DNA from: Microbacterium radiodurans
GTDB taxonomy: Bacteria > Actinomycetota > Actinomycetes > Actinomycetales > Microbacteriaceae
Length of the DNA: 64,000 nt
Assembly (NCBI RefSeq): GCF_008710705.1
Contig: NZ_VYRZ01000004.1
Span: forward strand, 62,001-126,000
Direction: 5' to 3'
The position numbers and the translations under genes were made by a program. How positions within the stretch are numbered: the first letter of the stretch is position 1; every line of letters starts with the position of its first letter. Below the pieces are notes generated by a model that had not been told where the DNA came from, did not search any database, and saw only the letters and a list, made by a program, of their open reading frames with translations. Shown piece after piece: positions 34,101-41,238 of the stretch.

Positions 34101-34791
34101 AGGCCGCTTCGAAGAAGCCGTCGACCCCGCTCGTGATCGCGGTCGACTCGCCGACGAGGCTCGTCATGTCGGCGCCGAGCTCGATCGCGAACAGGCGGCT
34201 GAAGCTGCCCCAGTACATCCATACGCGCCCGTCGTCGGCGACGTACACGGTGGGGTCGATGTTGTGGGCGTCGTTGCCGAGGATCTCCTGCGACACGATC
34301 GGCCCGCCGACGGCGTCGGTCCACGGACCGAGCGGCGAATCCGAGACGGCGACGCCGATGCCGAACGGGTCGGGCGAACCGCTGCCTGCCTCGTGGACGG
34401 GCACGTACCAGTAGAAGCGGCCGTCGGCGCCTTCGACCACCTGACCGGCGTACGCACGTCCGGGAGTCGCCCAGTCGAACACCTGCTCGGGGCGCATGAG
34501 CGAGGGATGCCGCTCCCACTCGCCCCCGGCGACATCGCCCGTCGAGAAGGCCTGCCACTCGTTCATGATGAAGTCGTTCGTGGTCGGATCCGCCTCATCG
34601 CGCCCCGCGTAGACGTAGAGGGTGTCATCGACGACGAGGGTCGCGGGGTCGGCGGAGTACACCGAGCCGTCGCCGAGGATCGGATTGTCGAGGGCGACCG
34701 CGGCCAGGGGCGGCGCAGCGGCGACGAGACCGGCGACGACGGCGCCCGCGGTGAGGGCGGCCGACGCGCGGCGCGGGACTTTTCGGAACAT
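31180..34791 (-). CDS. Wall-anchored GH43 family glycosidase (arabinofuranosidase/xylosidase-like)
   Basis: 1203 residues from MFRKVPRRASAAL with AAGGAGA upstream. Signal peptide to about 33; a five-bladed propeller from 35 to about 340 with the GH43 acidic residues in YSADPATLVV (base), HNIDPTVYV and GFFEAAWLF (acid, near 228). Then a discoidin-like module (about 350-500), a Big_4-type domain (505-580), Ig-like repeats, a second discoidin-like module (770-915), further Ig-like domains, a Ser/Pro linker and LAATG (about 1154) with helix and basic tail. GH43 enzymes remove alpha-L-arabinofuranose or beta-xylose; the araD, GH127 and GH121-like neighbours favour arabinose. The metalloprotease gene overlaps its stop. 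Confidence 0.88.
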   Translation of the reverse strand: MFRKVPRRASAALTAGAVVAGLVAAAPPLAAVALDNPILGDGSVYSADPATLVVDDTLYVYAGRDEADPTTNDFIMNEWQAFSTGDVAGGEWERHPSLMRPEQVFDWATPGRAYAGQVVEGADGRFYWYVPVHEAGSGSPDPFGIGVAVSDSPLGPWTDAVGGPIVSQEILGNDAHNIDPTVYVADDGRVWMYWGSFSRLFAIELGADMTSLVGESTAITSGVDGFFEAAWLFERAGTYYLAYAANTAGPDSWCTPAVYHACIAYSTAPGPLGPWTSQGRILAPVSSTTSHPAITEFQGEWYMAYHTADAAGGNHFRRSVAVDALQWDDSVSPARILPVVPTLGAEQVETPSANVAPRATASASNEPVPAQYWIAALNDGIVRPNPLPPDMWGSYDGDRAATEWIQYDWAEPVRIDRSSIQFWSDREPGSGDGVSAPRAWKLQYWVNGGWRDVAGASGYPTATRTPNEVTFTPVTTTRLRAVLDAAPGTGTTPRYSALAVEEWSVGAVAADGYDPAATRTAVGEAPELPETVALRYGDDRMPAPVRWDAVDPAAYAAPGAFTVSGVATGYAAARVEATVTVVDPSDTGEPDVSAPVLQLTARGAEGAGGWFVGPVTVRAEAADDRDVRSSIAVAVDGGAPTTTPDVRRVDTLLESDGTHTVSARATDAAGNVSAEQTVSVRIDRTAPTATGVVDASARTVTATATDIGSGLADLEYAIDEPTAWLTYGDPIPAPDLERHVVYLRATDAAGNTSMPVPVTIPRSPDAPLTGNIARFASVTASSASPWAPVDAVVDGAIDGASWGTWPRVGEQWVQLAWERPVDLDRAAVVFARDAADEQNAGLIPPRSWVLQYRDTSGAWRDVETDDAYGRSTTERNEVRFAALETTALRALMQSWGSAEGQGSAAMHEFEAWAAEAPEPVDTTAPTLTFDTAAAAPASGWFREGVRFEADAQDDADAAPAVRVRVDGGVWQQLSDDVEVAADGIHLVEAEGVDAAGNVSTRAAVTVRIDTIAPEVSGSVSEDDAGFLVDLQATDAGSGVGDVEVRSGDTWVAVRGGELRVAADGAVQLPLGGGVRLPRGGGAVDVVFRATDIAGNVSAERSLRVETGPTVPDQPGVPGVPGVPGLPSPSGSAGGSVAAAGTVRPGATAGGRLAATGADAPIVLAGAALMLLLMGGGVLVPGVLRTAGVTGSRAGRGGRSESRS

Positions 34792-34882
34792 GTCGGTCTC
34801 CTTGACCGGGCGACGGGGGGATAGGCGAAGCAGAGGGGCGGAGGGGCCGGCCGGCCGAGGCGACCGGCCCCGGGGAGAATGG

Positions 34883-35011
34883 TCAGGGCTTTGGGGGGCC
34901 TGCCCACTCGGGTAAAGGGCCGGGGCTGGGGGACCGCCGGCTCTCGTCGACACGACGCGCGACCTGATCGTGCGGGACCGCCGCGACCGTGGACCGTCGG
35001 GTGCAGTTCAC
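34883..35011 (-). other. 42-codon leader frame, possible remnant of a duplicated gene start
   Basis: GTG with GAGAGGAA upstream, then codons for VNCTRRSTVAAV and a run to a stop at 34883. The GTG context and first codons (VNCTRRST) match those of the GH121-like gene at 47463 (VDCTPTTS), including the RBS spacing. After about ten codons the similarity ends, and no signal peptide follows. It could be a relic left when this promoter was copied, or a translated leader peptide. Confidence 0.45.
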
Positions 35012-35101
35012 GGTGGCGGTTTCCTCTCGACGCTGTCTTCTTCGAGCAGCGCGTGCGTGTGTGGATGGAACGTACCGAGCCGGCGACTGCCACCGCAATC
35101 C

Positions 35102-35130
35102 TTTTCGATGATTTCGAAACGGCCCGAAAT
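35102..35130. promoter_or_regulatory. LacI-type operator candidate upstream of GH43
   Basis: TTTCGATGATTTCG (35103-35116) followed by the rest of a TTTCGAAA palindrome and CCCGAAAT. It differs from the sites at 47553 and 48697 at two positions. Confidence 0.6.
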
Positions 35131-35150
35131 CGAACCGCTCGCGCACGCGC

Positions 35151-35192
35151 CGTGGAGCGCCATCCCGCGGGAATGCGAGATGGCGCTCCGCG
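35151..35192 (-). terminator. Stem-loop terminator of the araD operon
   Basis: A 14-bp stem with one G-U pair (35151-35164 with 35179-35192), 14-nt loop, starting 12 bp after the araD stop on the minus strand. Confidence 0.7.
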
Positions 35193-35203
35193 GTGGTGCG
35201 GGG

Positions 35204-35929
35204 TTACCGGCGGTCGTCGGTGGTCTGTCCGTAGACGTTCTGGTACCGGTCGTACAGCTTGTCGATCGCGTCCTGCGGAATCGGGATCAACTCCCCCGCC
35301 TGGCGGGCGAGATGCACCGTGCGGGCCACGTCCTCGACCATCACCGCAGCCTTCACGGCATCCTTCGCACTGGACCCGATCGTGAACGGCCCATGGTTCT
35401 GCATCAGCACCGCCCGGGAACGATGACCCGACAGCGTGTCCACGATCCCCCGACCGATCGAATCGTCCCCGATGATCGCGAACGGCCCCACCGGGATCGG
35501 ACCCCCGAACTCATCCGCCATCGCCGTGATCACACACGGGATCTCCTCACCCCGCGCCGCCCACGCCACCGCGAACGTCGAATGCGTGTGCACCACACCA
35601 CCCACCTCGGGCATGTTCCGATACACATACGCATGAGCGGCCGTATCACTCGACGGCGCCCGATCACTGCCCGGCGTGCCCGCCACGACATCCCCGTCCA
35701 GATCACACAGGATCATGTTCTCCGGAGCCAGATCGTCATACGACACCCCCGACGGCTTGATCACGAACAGATCAGCACGGGGATCATCACCACGACGAAC
35801 CCGCCCCGACACGTTCCCACCCGTCCACACCACCAGGCCGTACCGCACCAACTCCGCATGCAACGACGCCACCTCAGCCCGCACCCGAGCAACAGCGTCA
35901 TCGAACATCGTCGGCGTGAGGTCGGTCAT
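35204..35929 (-). CDS. araD: L-ribulose-5-phosphate 4-epimerase
   Basis: 241 residues from MTDLTPTMFDDAV with AAGGAG upstream; the ATG overlaps the stop of the upstream GH-A hydrolase (ATGA). Class II aldolase/AraD pattern: LVVWTGGNVSGR, VIKPSGVSYDDL, SSDTAAHAYVYR, then the metal-binding GVVHTHSTFAVAWA and a later QNHGPFTIG. The enzyme converts L-ribulose 5-phosphate to D-xylulose 5-phosphate, the last step of L-arabinose breakdown into the pentose phosphate pathway. araA and araB are not in the window. Wobble positions use more T and A than adjacent genes, so GC looks several percent lower than its neighbours by hand count. Confidence 0.93.
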   Translation of the reverse strand: MTDLTPTMFDDAVARVRAEVASLHAELVRYGLVVWTGGNVSGRVRRGDDPRADLFVIKPSGVSYDDLAPENMILCDLDGDVVAGTPGSDRAPSSDTAAHAYVYRNMPEVGGVVHTHSTFAVAWAARGEEIPCVITAMADEFGGPIPVGPFAIIGDDSIGRGIVDTLSGHRSRAVLMQNHGPFTIGSSAKDAVKAAVMVEDVARTVHLARQAGELIPIPQDAIDKLYDRYQNVYGQTTDDRR

Positions 35930-38900
35930 CGGGTCGCTCCTTCGCCGTTGTCCCCGCGACGTCGGTGCGCGCGCGCGAGCGCGGCGCCCGCACCGGCGAG
36001 CGCGGCTCCACCGATCACCCACGCACCGAGCGCGAACGCACCGCCCGTCGCCGCGAGCGAGCCCGCCTCGACGACGGTCACGCGATACCAGCCGATGACA
36101 CCGCCGTCCGCCGCGGTGATCGCGAGACGATGCCCGCCGAGCGGTGCGCTCGTCGGCACACGGAGCGTGACGGTGCCATCCGTGGCCACCGTGCCCGATC
36201 CGAGCGCGGTCGGCGTCGAGAGCAGCCAGCCCGAGACGTTCCGGCCGGCCGCCGCGGTTCCGACCGTGATCTTCACGGTCTCACCGCGCACGATCGTCGC
36301 CGGACCCGAGACCGCGCCCTGCGTCGCCGCGGAGAGATCCGCCGACGACGGCGCTCCCGCTGGTGCCGGCTGGGTGGTCGGACCGGTCGTCGGAGGCGTG
36401 GAGGGACCCGGGTTCGGGTTCGGGTTCGGCTCCGGCTCCGGCTCCGGGCTCACCGGTGCGGCGAGCGCCGACACGACGATCCGGTCGATGATCGGGGACA
36501 GCTCCGCCCGCAGCGGGATGCCCGGGAAGTTGTCCTCGGCGAAGGTCTCGCCGTCGAAGTTCGGCTGCTCCGACGACGCGAACCGGATCTCGTTCCGCCC
36601 CTGCTTCAGATCGAGCACCAGGGTGCGCTCCCAGAAGTTGTTGCGATGGAACGTCGGGACGAACAGCACCCGCTGCGCGTCACCGTCGTTGACCGAGATG
36701 TCGGCGTGGCGCGCCATCGGGTTGGGGTTGTAGTGCGTCGCCGGAACCTGCTCGGGGTTCGAGAAGCGCACGACGACCGCGTGGGGTCCTGCCTCGGCGG
36801 CATCCACGTCGAAGGTCAGCGTGTTGCCGTTGCCGGGGTCGCCGCCGATGCCGTCGACCGCCTTCCCGCCGTCCGCGAGATCGGCGTCGACGACGGCGGC
36901 GGTGCCGGCCAGCGAAGCCTCCTCGGCCTGGTAGGTGCGGTGCTCGATCTCGCCGCGCGAACCCGAGACGGTGATCTTGTCGACCGTCGCCGCGCCGTGA
37001 ACGACGATCTTGTTCACACCGCCCTGCAGCTGGACGTCCGCCGCTCCGCCGCGGGAGAGGTCGAGGACGTCCTCGCCGTTGAGCGAGACCGTGCCGCCGC
37101 CGGTGCCGTCGACCTCGAGGCGCGCTTCTCCGTCGGTCTCGCCGTAGACCCAGAACGTCGCCGATTCGTCGGCATCCAGCGCGACCGAACCGGGGTCCTG
37201 CGCCGAGACCTCACCGTTGTGGTCGGCGTGCTCGGCCTCGTACACCGTGCTCGGAGCGGAGACGGTCCTCTCGAGCGTGATGCGATCGAGGATGGCGTCA
37301 CCGCGCGTCGTGCGCGAGCCGTCGAGGCTCGACGTGGACAGGGCGATCTCGTGGCGCCCGGCGGTCAGCTCGACCCGGGTGTCGGCGTGGTCCCAGACGA
37401 CCCACTTGTAGCTGAGCGGCAGGTGGACCTCCTGCTCGCTGCCGCCGTCGACGGTGACGAACACGTTCGTCGGGCCGTTCTCGGCGATCTCGGCGTCGGT
37501 GTTGAGGCTGCTCGAGAAGACCGACAGGTCGTACGAGCCCGCTTCGGGGACGTCGACCGTGAAGACGGCCCTCGAATCCGCACCGGTTCGGAAGCCGCCG
37601 ATGTCGAAGCCGCCCGACGTGTAGTAGTTGCCCACCGCGTTCGGCGAGCCCTCGGGCCCGTTGCGGGTCACATCGCCGGTGGCTGCGGCATCCTCGGCCT
37701 CGTACGAGCCGCGCCAGGTCGAGTCGACCTCGGTCGGCTCGGCGTTCTCGCCCGGCGTGACGATGATCTCGTACGCGTCGGAGTCCGTCATGGCCGGCAG
37801 CCCGTCGCGACCGAACGGCACGGTGACCGTGCCGTTCTCGACGGCGACGACCCGGTCGCTGAGAAGCCGCGGCGCCGACGAGTCGCCGATCTGACCGGTC
37901 CACCCGATCTCGCGCACCTGCACGCGCACCGAACCCCCGAAGGTCTCGCTCGAGATGCCGGTGACGTCGACGGGCGCGCTGCCGTTCGCCCCGCCCACGA
38001 GGGCGCGCGCGACGCGCTTGTCGGCGTCGACGGATGCCACGCCCTGGAGCGTGTAGTTCACTCCGGGCGAGGGCGGGGTGACAGTGGCGGACTGGCCGCT
38101 CATCTGGGCGTAGGCGTTGTAGAGCCACCACTGGCCGTTGCCGCGGTTCTGCTGCACCGCCGAGTCCGACAGGTTGCCGTTGATGTTCCAGAAGGCGATC
38201 ATCGCCTCGACCTTGGTGTCCTCGATCGCCGAGATCCACTGCACCATCTGCCCCGGAACCGAGGTGTGGTAGTTGAACGCGTACTCGTTGATGTTGATCG
38301 GACGCGGCTTGCCCTCCCAGGCCGTGCCGGCGAAGGCTGCGCTCTCCCACCCGCGGTACCGCGCGACGGACTCGCGGATGGCCTGCGGGTGCGACAGCTC
38401 GTGCCACGTGACGATGTCGGGCACGGTGTTCGCCTGGACGGTGTGACGGAGGAACCCGTTCACCTGCTCGAACAGGTGCTCGGTGCCCGGGCCGGCGACG
38501 CGGAGCGGGATGCCGGTGCGCTCGGACCAGGCGCGGATGGTGCGGTACGTGTCGTCCCACATGGCGTAGTAGACGGTGGGGTCGTCGAGCCACGACACGT
38601 TGCCCGACAGCGACCACGGCACGCCGCGGTTGCTGAACATGTTGCCCTCGGGCTCGTTGAACGGCTCGATGACGAGGTGGTCGGCGACGTAGCCGCGCTG
38701 GGTGTCGTCGACGGACGCGAACTGCTCGATCATCGCCAGCTGATCGGCGAGGCGATCGGCGTAGTCGGCGCGCCGCTCGGCGGGCGTGCTGCCGGGCACC
38801 TGGTAGGGGAAGCCGCGGTAGTAGTCGGTGATGCGGAGGTAGACGTCGCCGCCCGCGCGCGCGAGGTTCGGCAGGATCTCCAGTGCGTCCGAGCCGGGGT

Positions 38901-40041
38901 GCTGGCCGCCGTCCTGGGCCTTGGTGGCCACCGACCGGACGTTCATGCCCTCGATGAGGTTGTCGGTCGGCATCCCGTCGCCGTAGAGGCCGTAGAGGAG
39001 TCCCGACGCGCCGCCCTGGAACTCGCCGGTGGGCTTCGACAGGTCGACGGTGAGCTGGCCGCGGGCGACGGTCACGTCGGTGCGGACGCTCTGACCGGCC
39101 GCCGTGCCCTGCACGGTGAAGGTGCCCGCGACGGCGTAGCGCTCGGCCGGGACGTCCTCCCACGCGATGGCGACGTCGCGGGCGTACCCGTCGGAGAACT
39201 GTCCGCGCACCGCCGGCGCGAGAACGGGAGCTTCTCCGATCCGCGTGGCCGCGGTGAAGGCCTGCTGGGTCAGCGACTGCAGCGCCGGCTGCGCTGCCAG
39301 GCTGATCTCCGCCACCTCGGCGGCGGTCAGCGCCGAACGATAGATGCGGAAGTCGTCGACAGCGCCGTCGAACGCGGGATCGGGGTAGAACGAGCTGCCG
39401 ATGGTGCCGCCGAACTCCGAGGTCGCCGTCACCAGTTCGCCGGGGGTGATGTCGGTCGTCGTCGTCGACAGCGCGGTGCCGTTGACGTACGCGGTGAGCT
39501 GGTCGGCGTCGGTGTCGAGGGTGAACGCGAGGTCCACCCATTCGCCGGCGCGAAGCGGGTTCGATCCGACGATCTGCTTCTCGGCGCCTCCGCCGCTGGC
39601 GCGCGTGATCGCGGTGCGGAGATTGCCGTCGCCCGATGACGGGGTGAAGAACAGGTACTTCTGGTTGTCGGTGCCGAGGCCGAAGAGCCACTGCCAGTTC
39701 GCACCGCCGTCCCAGCGCACGCGGGTGGTGACGCTCAGATCGGTGGCTCCGGCGATGGGCTCGCGCGGAATGCGGATCGAGCCTCCCCCCAGATCCAGCG
39801 CTGCGCCGTCGGGTCCGTCGACCGTCGACGCCTCGCCCGACAGCGTGCCGTCCCAGCCGTTGCGCGACGAGTCGGGAACCACGGCTCCCGCGACGTCGTC
39901 CATCGAGTAGTGCAGGTCGGGTTCGGGCGCCGCGGCTGCGGCGGGCAGGACGGCCCCGCCGAGTGCGAGGCCGCCGCCGACCGCGAACGCGGTGGTCGCA
40001 GCCGCGACCCTGCGCAGGTGGCGTGAGGGTGGGTGGGTCAT
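35926..40041 (-). CDS. Wall-anchored clan GH-A glycoside hydrolase (GH39-like) with LamG and carbohydrate-binding modules
   Basis: 1371 residues, AGAGAGG before the ATG. Signal peptide to about 40; LamG/concanavalin-like domain 43-247; Big_4-like 250-325; catalytic (beta/alpha)8 region about 330-690 with VIEPFNEPEG (acid/base Glu near 462 in an NEP motif) and ININEYAFNY (nucleophile candidate near 583). After about 770 come three CBM6/35-like modules starting YEAEDA, YEAEHA and YQAEEA, an Ig-like domain, and SLAATGG with helix and AHRRR tail. The fold signature is of clan GH-A, closest in my judgement to GH39; related bifidobacterial GH39 enzymes act on arabinose side chains of arabinogalactan proteins. 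The exact substrate is unknown. araD is translationally coupled to it. Confidence 0.8.
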   Translation of the reverse strand: MTHPPSRHLRRVAAATTAFAVGGGLALGGAVLPAAAAAPEPDLHYSMDDVAGAVVPDSSRNGWDGTLSGEASTVDGPDGAALDLGGGSIRIPREPIAGATDLSVTTRVRWDGGANWQWLFGLGTDNQKYLFFTPSSGDGNLRTAITRASGGGAEKQIVGSNPLRAGEWVDLAFTLDTDADQLTAYVNGTALSTTTTDITPGELVTATSEFGGTIGSSFYPDPAFDGAVDDFRIYRSALTAAEVAEISLAAQPALQSLTQQAFTAATRIGEAPVLAPAVRGQFSDGYARDVAIAWEDVPAERYAVAGTFTVQGTAAGQSVRTDVTVARGQLTVDLSKPTGEFQGGASGLLYGLYGDGMPTDNLIEGMNVRSVATKAQDGGQHPGSDALEILPNLARAGGDVYLRITDYYRGFPYQVPGSTPAERRADYADRLADQLAMIEQFASVDDTQRGYVADHLVIEPFNEPEGNMFSNRGVPWSLSGNVSWLDDPTVYYAMWDDTYRTIRAWSERTGIPLRVAGPGTEHLFEQVNGFLRHTVQANTVPDIVTWHELSHPQAIRESVARYRGWESAAFAGTAWEGKPRPININEYAFNYHTSVPGQMVQWISAIEDTKVEAMIAFWNINGNLSDSAVQQNRGNGQWWLYNAYAQMSGQSATVTPPSPGVNYTLQGVASVDADKRVARALVGGANGSAPVDVTGISSETFGGSVRVQVREIGWTGQIGDSSAPRLLSDRVVAVENGTVTVPFGRDGLPAMTDSDAYEIIVTPGENAEPTEVDSTWRGSYEAEDAAATGDVTRNGPEGSPNAVGNYYTSGGFDIGGFRTGADSRAVFTVDVPEAGSYDLSVFSSSLNTDAEIAENGPTNVFVTVDGGSEQEVHLPLSYKWVVWDHADTRVELTAGRHEIALSTSSLDGSRTTRGDAILDRITLERTVSAPSTVYEAEHADHNGEVSAQDPGSVALDADESATFWVYGETDGEARLEVDGTGGGTVSLNGEDVLDLSRGGAADVQLQGGVNKIVVHGAATVDKITVSGSRGEIEHRTYQAEEASLAGTAAVVDADLADGGKAVDGIGGDPGNGNTLTFDVDAAEAGPHAVVVRFSNPEQVPATHYNPNPMARHADISVNDGDAQRVLFVPTFHRNNFWERTLVLDLKQGRNEIRFASSEQPNFDGETFAEDNFPGIPLRAELSPIIDRIVVSALAAPVSPEPEPEPNPNPNPGPSTPPTTGPTTQPAPAGAPSSADLSAATQGAVSGPATIVRGETVKITVGTAAAGRNVSGWLLSTPTALGSGTVATDGTVTLRVPTSAPLGGHRLAITAADGGVIGWYRVTVVEAGSLAATGGAFALGAWVIGGAALAGAGAALARAHRRRGDNGEGATR

Positions 40042-40113
40042 GTCGGTACCTCTCTGGGGAGCCGGTGTGGGATCGGGTCGTGCAGGTCGTCGGGAGGATC
40101 GGGTCGTCGGCCG

Positions 40114-41127
40114 TCAGCGTGATGCCGGACGCGCGACCGAACCACGGTCGGTGAGGACGGGAGGGAGGAGCTGGAGAGCATCGCCGGGCAGGCCGTCCTC
40201 GATGGCGGCGATGAGCCGGGCGACGGCGCGCCGCCCGAGCTCTGCGGCGGCGCTGTCGACCGCGGTGTAGGGCAGCGAGAAGGCGCGGGCGAAATCGTCC
40301 GAGTATCGTCCGATCACCGAGACGTCGTCGGGGGCGCGCAGTCCGCGTTCGCGCAGCACGAACGGCAGTGCCGCCGCGGCGGCCTCGTTGTTCAGCAGGA
40401 TCGCCGTCGCATCCGGATGCTGGTCGAGGAGCTCATGCAGGCGGCGACCGACGTCCGGCTGAGACGCAGCGGCGTGGTGGTGGTGCAGGATCATATCCAG
40501 CTGATCCGCCGTCTCTTCGGCGCCGGCGGCCAGACGCCAGACGTAGGCGCCGCCTCGGTCGACGACGTCGCGAGGCTGCGACACGAGGATGACCTCGCGG
40601 TGATCGTAGGCGCGGAGGTGATTCACCATCAGGCGCCCGGCCGATCGGAAGTCGAGGTCGAAGACGATCGACCCTTCGGGGTTCGCGGGGAGCCCGATGA
40701 GGGCGCTCGGCTGATCGATCCGCCCGAGGATCGGCAGACGATCGTCGGTCTCGCCGACGTTGAGCAGCACGATCCCGTCGACCATGCGCGACGCCGCCAC
40801 CCGCCGCAGCGCCTCGGCCGCGTTCTCGTCCGAGACGAGGAGGGTGTCGTACCCCAGCTCACGTGCCGCATCGGTCACCGCGCGGATGAACTCGAGCATG
40901 GCCGGCGCGAACTCGTCCGACAGGAACCGGGCCATCAGCGCCAGCACCTTCGTCTGCGACGTCGCGAGCGCGCGTGCACCGGCGTTGGGCGTGTAGCCCA
41001 GGGACGTCACGGCCTCCCGCACGCGCCGGCTGACGGGCTCGGAGATCATCCGCTTGCCGGAGAGGACGTACGAGACGGTGGCGCGCGAGACGCCCGCTTC
41101 GCGGGCGACGTCGGTGATGGTGACCAT
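40114..41127 (-). CDS. LacI-family transcriptional regulator (GH-A/araD operon)
   Basis: 337 residues from MVTITDVAREAGVSRATVSY, GAGGAA upstream. The N-terminal helix-turn-helix with VLSGKRMISEPVSRRV and hinge ALATSQTK is typical LacI; the periplasmic-binding-like effector domain follows (MVDGIVLLNV, FVLRERGLRAPDDVSVIGRY, DRGSVARPA). It lies 72 bp upstream of the GH-A hydrolase on the same strand and probably heads that operon. An AACCGGTT palindrome just upstream is a candidate operator. Likely senses an arabinose-containing sugar, by context only. Confidence 0.9.
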   Translation of the reverse strand: MVTITDVAREAGVSRATVSYVLSGKRMISEPVSRRVREAVTSLGYTPNAGARALATSQTKVLALMARFLSDEFAPAMLEFIRAVTDAARELGYDTLLVSDENAAEALRRVAASRMVDGIVLLNVGETDDRLPILGRIDQPSALIGLPANPEGSIVFDLDFRSAGRLMVNHLRAYDHREVILVSQPRDVVDRGGAYVWRLAAGAEETADQLDMILHHHHAAASQPDVGRRLHELLDQHPDATAILLNNEAAAAALPFVLRERGLRAPDDVSVIGRYSDDFARAFSLPYTAVDSAAAELGRRAVARLIAAIEDGLPGDALQLLPPVLTDRGSVARPASR

Positions 41128-41155
41128 GATTCGTTCCTCGTTCGACGATCCGTCG

Positions 41156-41169
41156 GTGAACCGGTTAAA
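41156..41169. promoter_or_regulatory. LacI operator candidate (AACCGGTT core)
   Basis: GTGAACCGGTTAAA with a perfect 8-bp AACCGGTT core and CG at the centre, the usual form of LacI-family operators. It is 29 bp upstream of the LacI start codon at 41127, so autoregulation is likely. Confidence 0.55.
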
Positions 41170-41203
41170 CACGAGCGGGATGTTCGTGGTGGCGATCGGG
41201 AGA

Positions 41204-41233
41204 AGGGGCCGGGGGTGCGAACCCCCGGCCCCT
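41204..41233 (-). terminator. Perfect stem-loop terminator of the GH121-like gene
   Basis: A perfect 13-bp stem with a 4-nt loop (UCGC on the minus strand), 5 bp after the stop of the GH121-like gene. Confidence 0.8.
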
Positions 41234-41238
41234 CGGCG

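Larger units (their letters stand above)
34792..35203 (-). other. 412-bp leader region of the GH43 gene: promoter, operator and remnant start
   Basis: Between araD and the GH43 gene. From araD onward it holds a hairpin (35151-35192), a LacI-type operator (35102-35130), a stretch clearly similar to the GH121-like gene leader through the RBS and first codons (about 34995-35130), a 42-codon frame (34883-35011), and about 90 bp of unassigned sequence before the GH43 RBS. Confidence 0.7.

Noticed and set aside
34883..35146. An 87-codon gene upstream of GH43
   Set aside because: Only the part from the GTG at 35011 has an RBS, and it resembles a copied gene start rather than a complete protein, so it is listed as a leader or remnant.
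32239..39639. Long plus-strand frames opposite GH43 and the GH-A hydrolase
   Set aside because: Same shadow effect; no start context and no recognisable domain.
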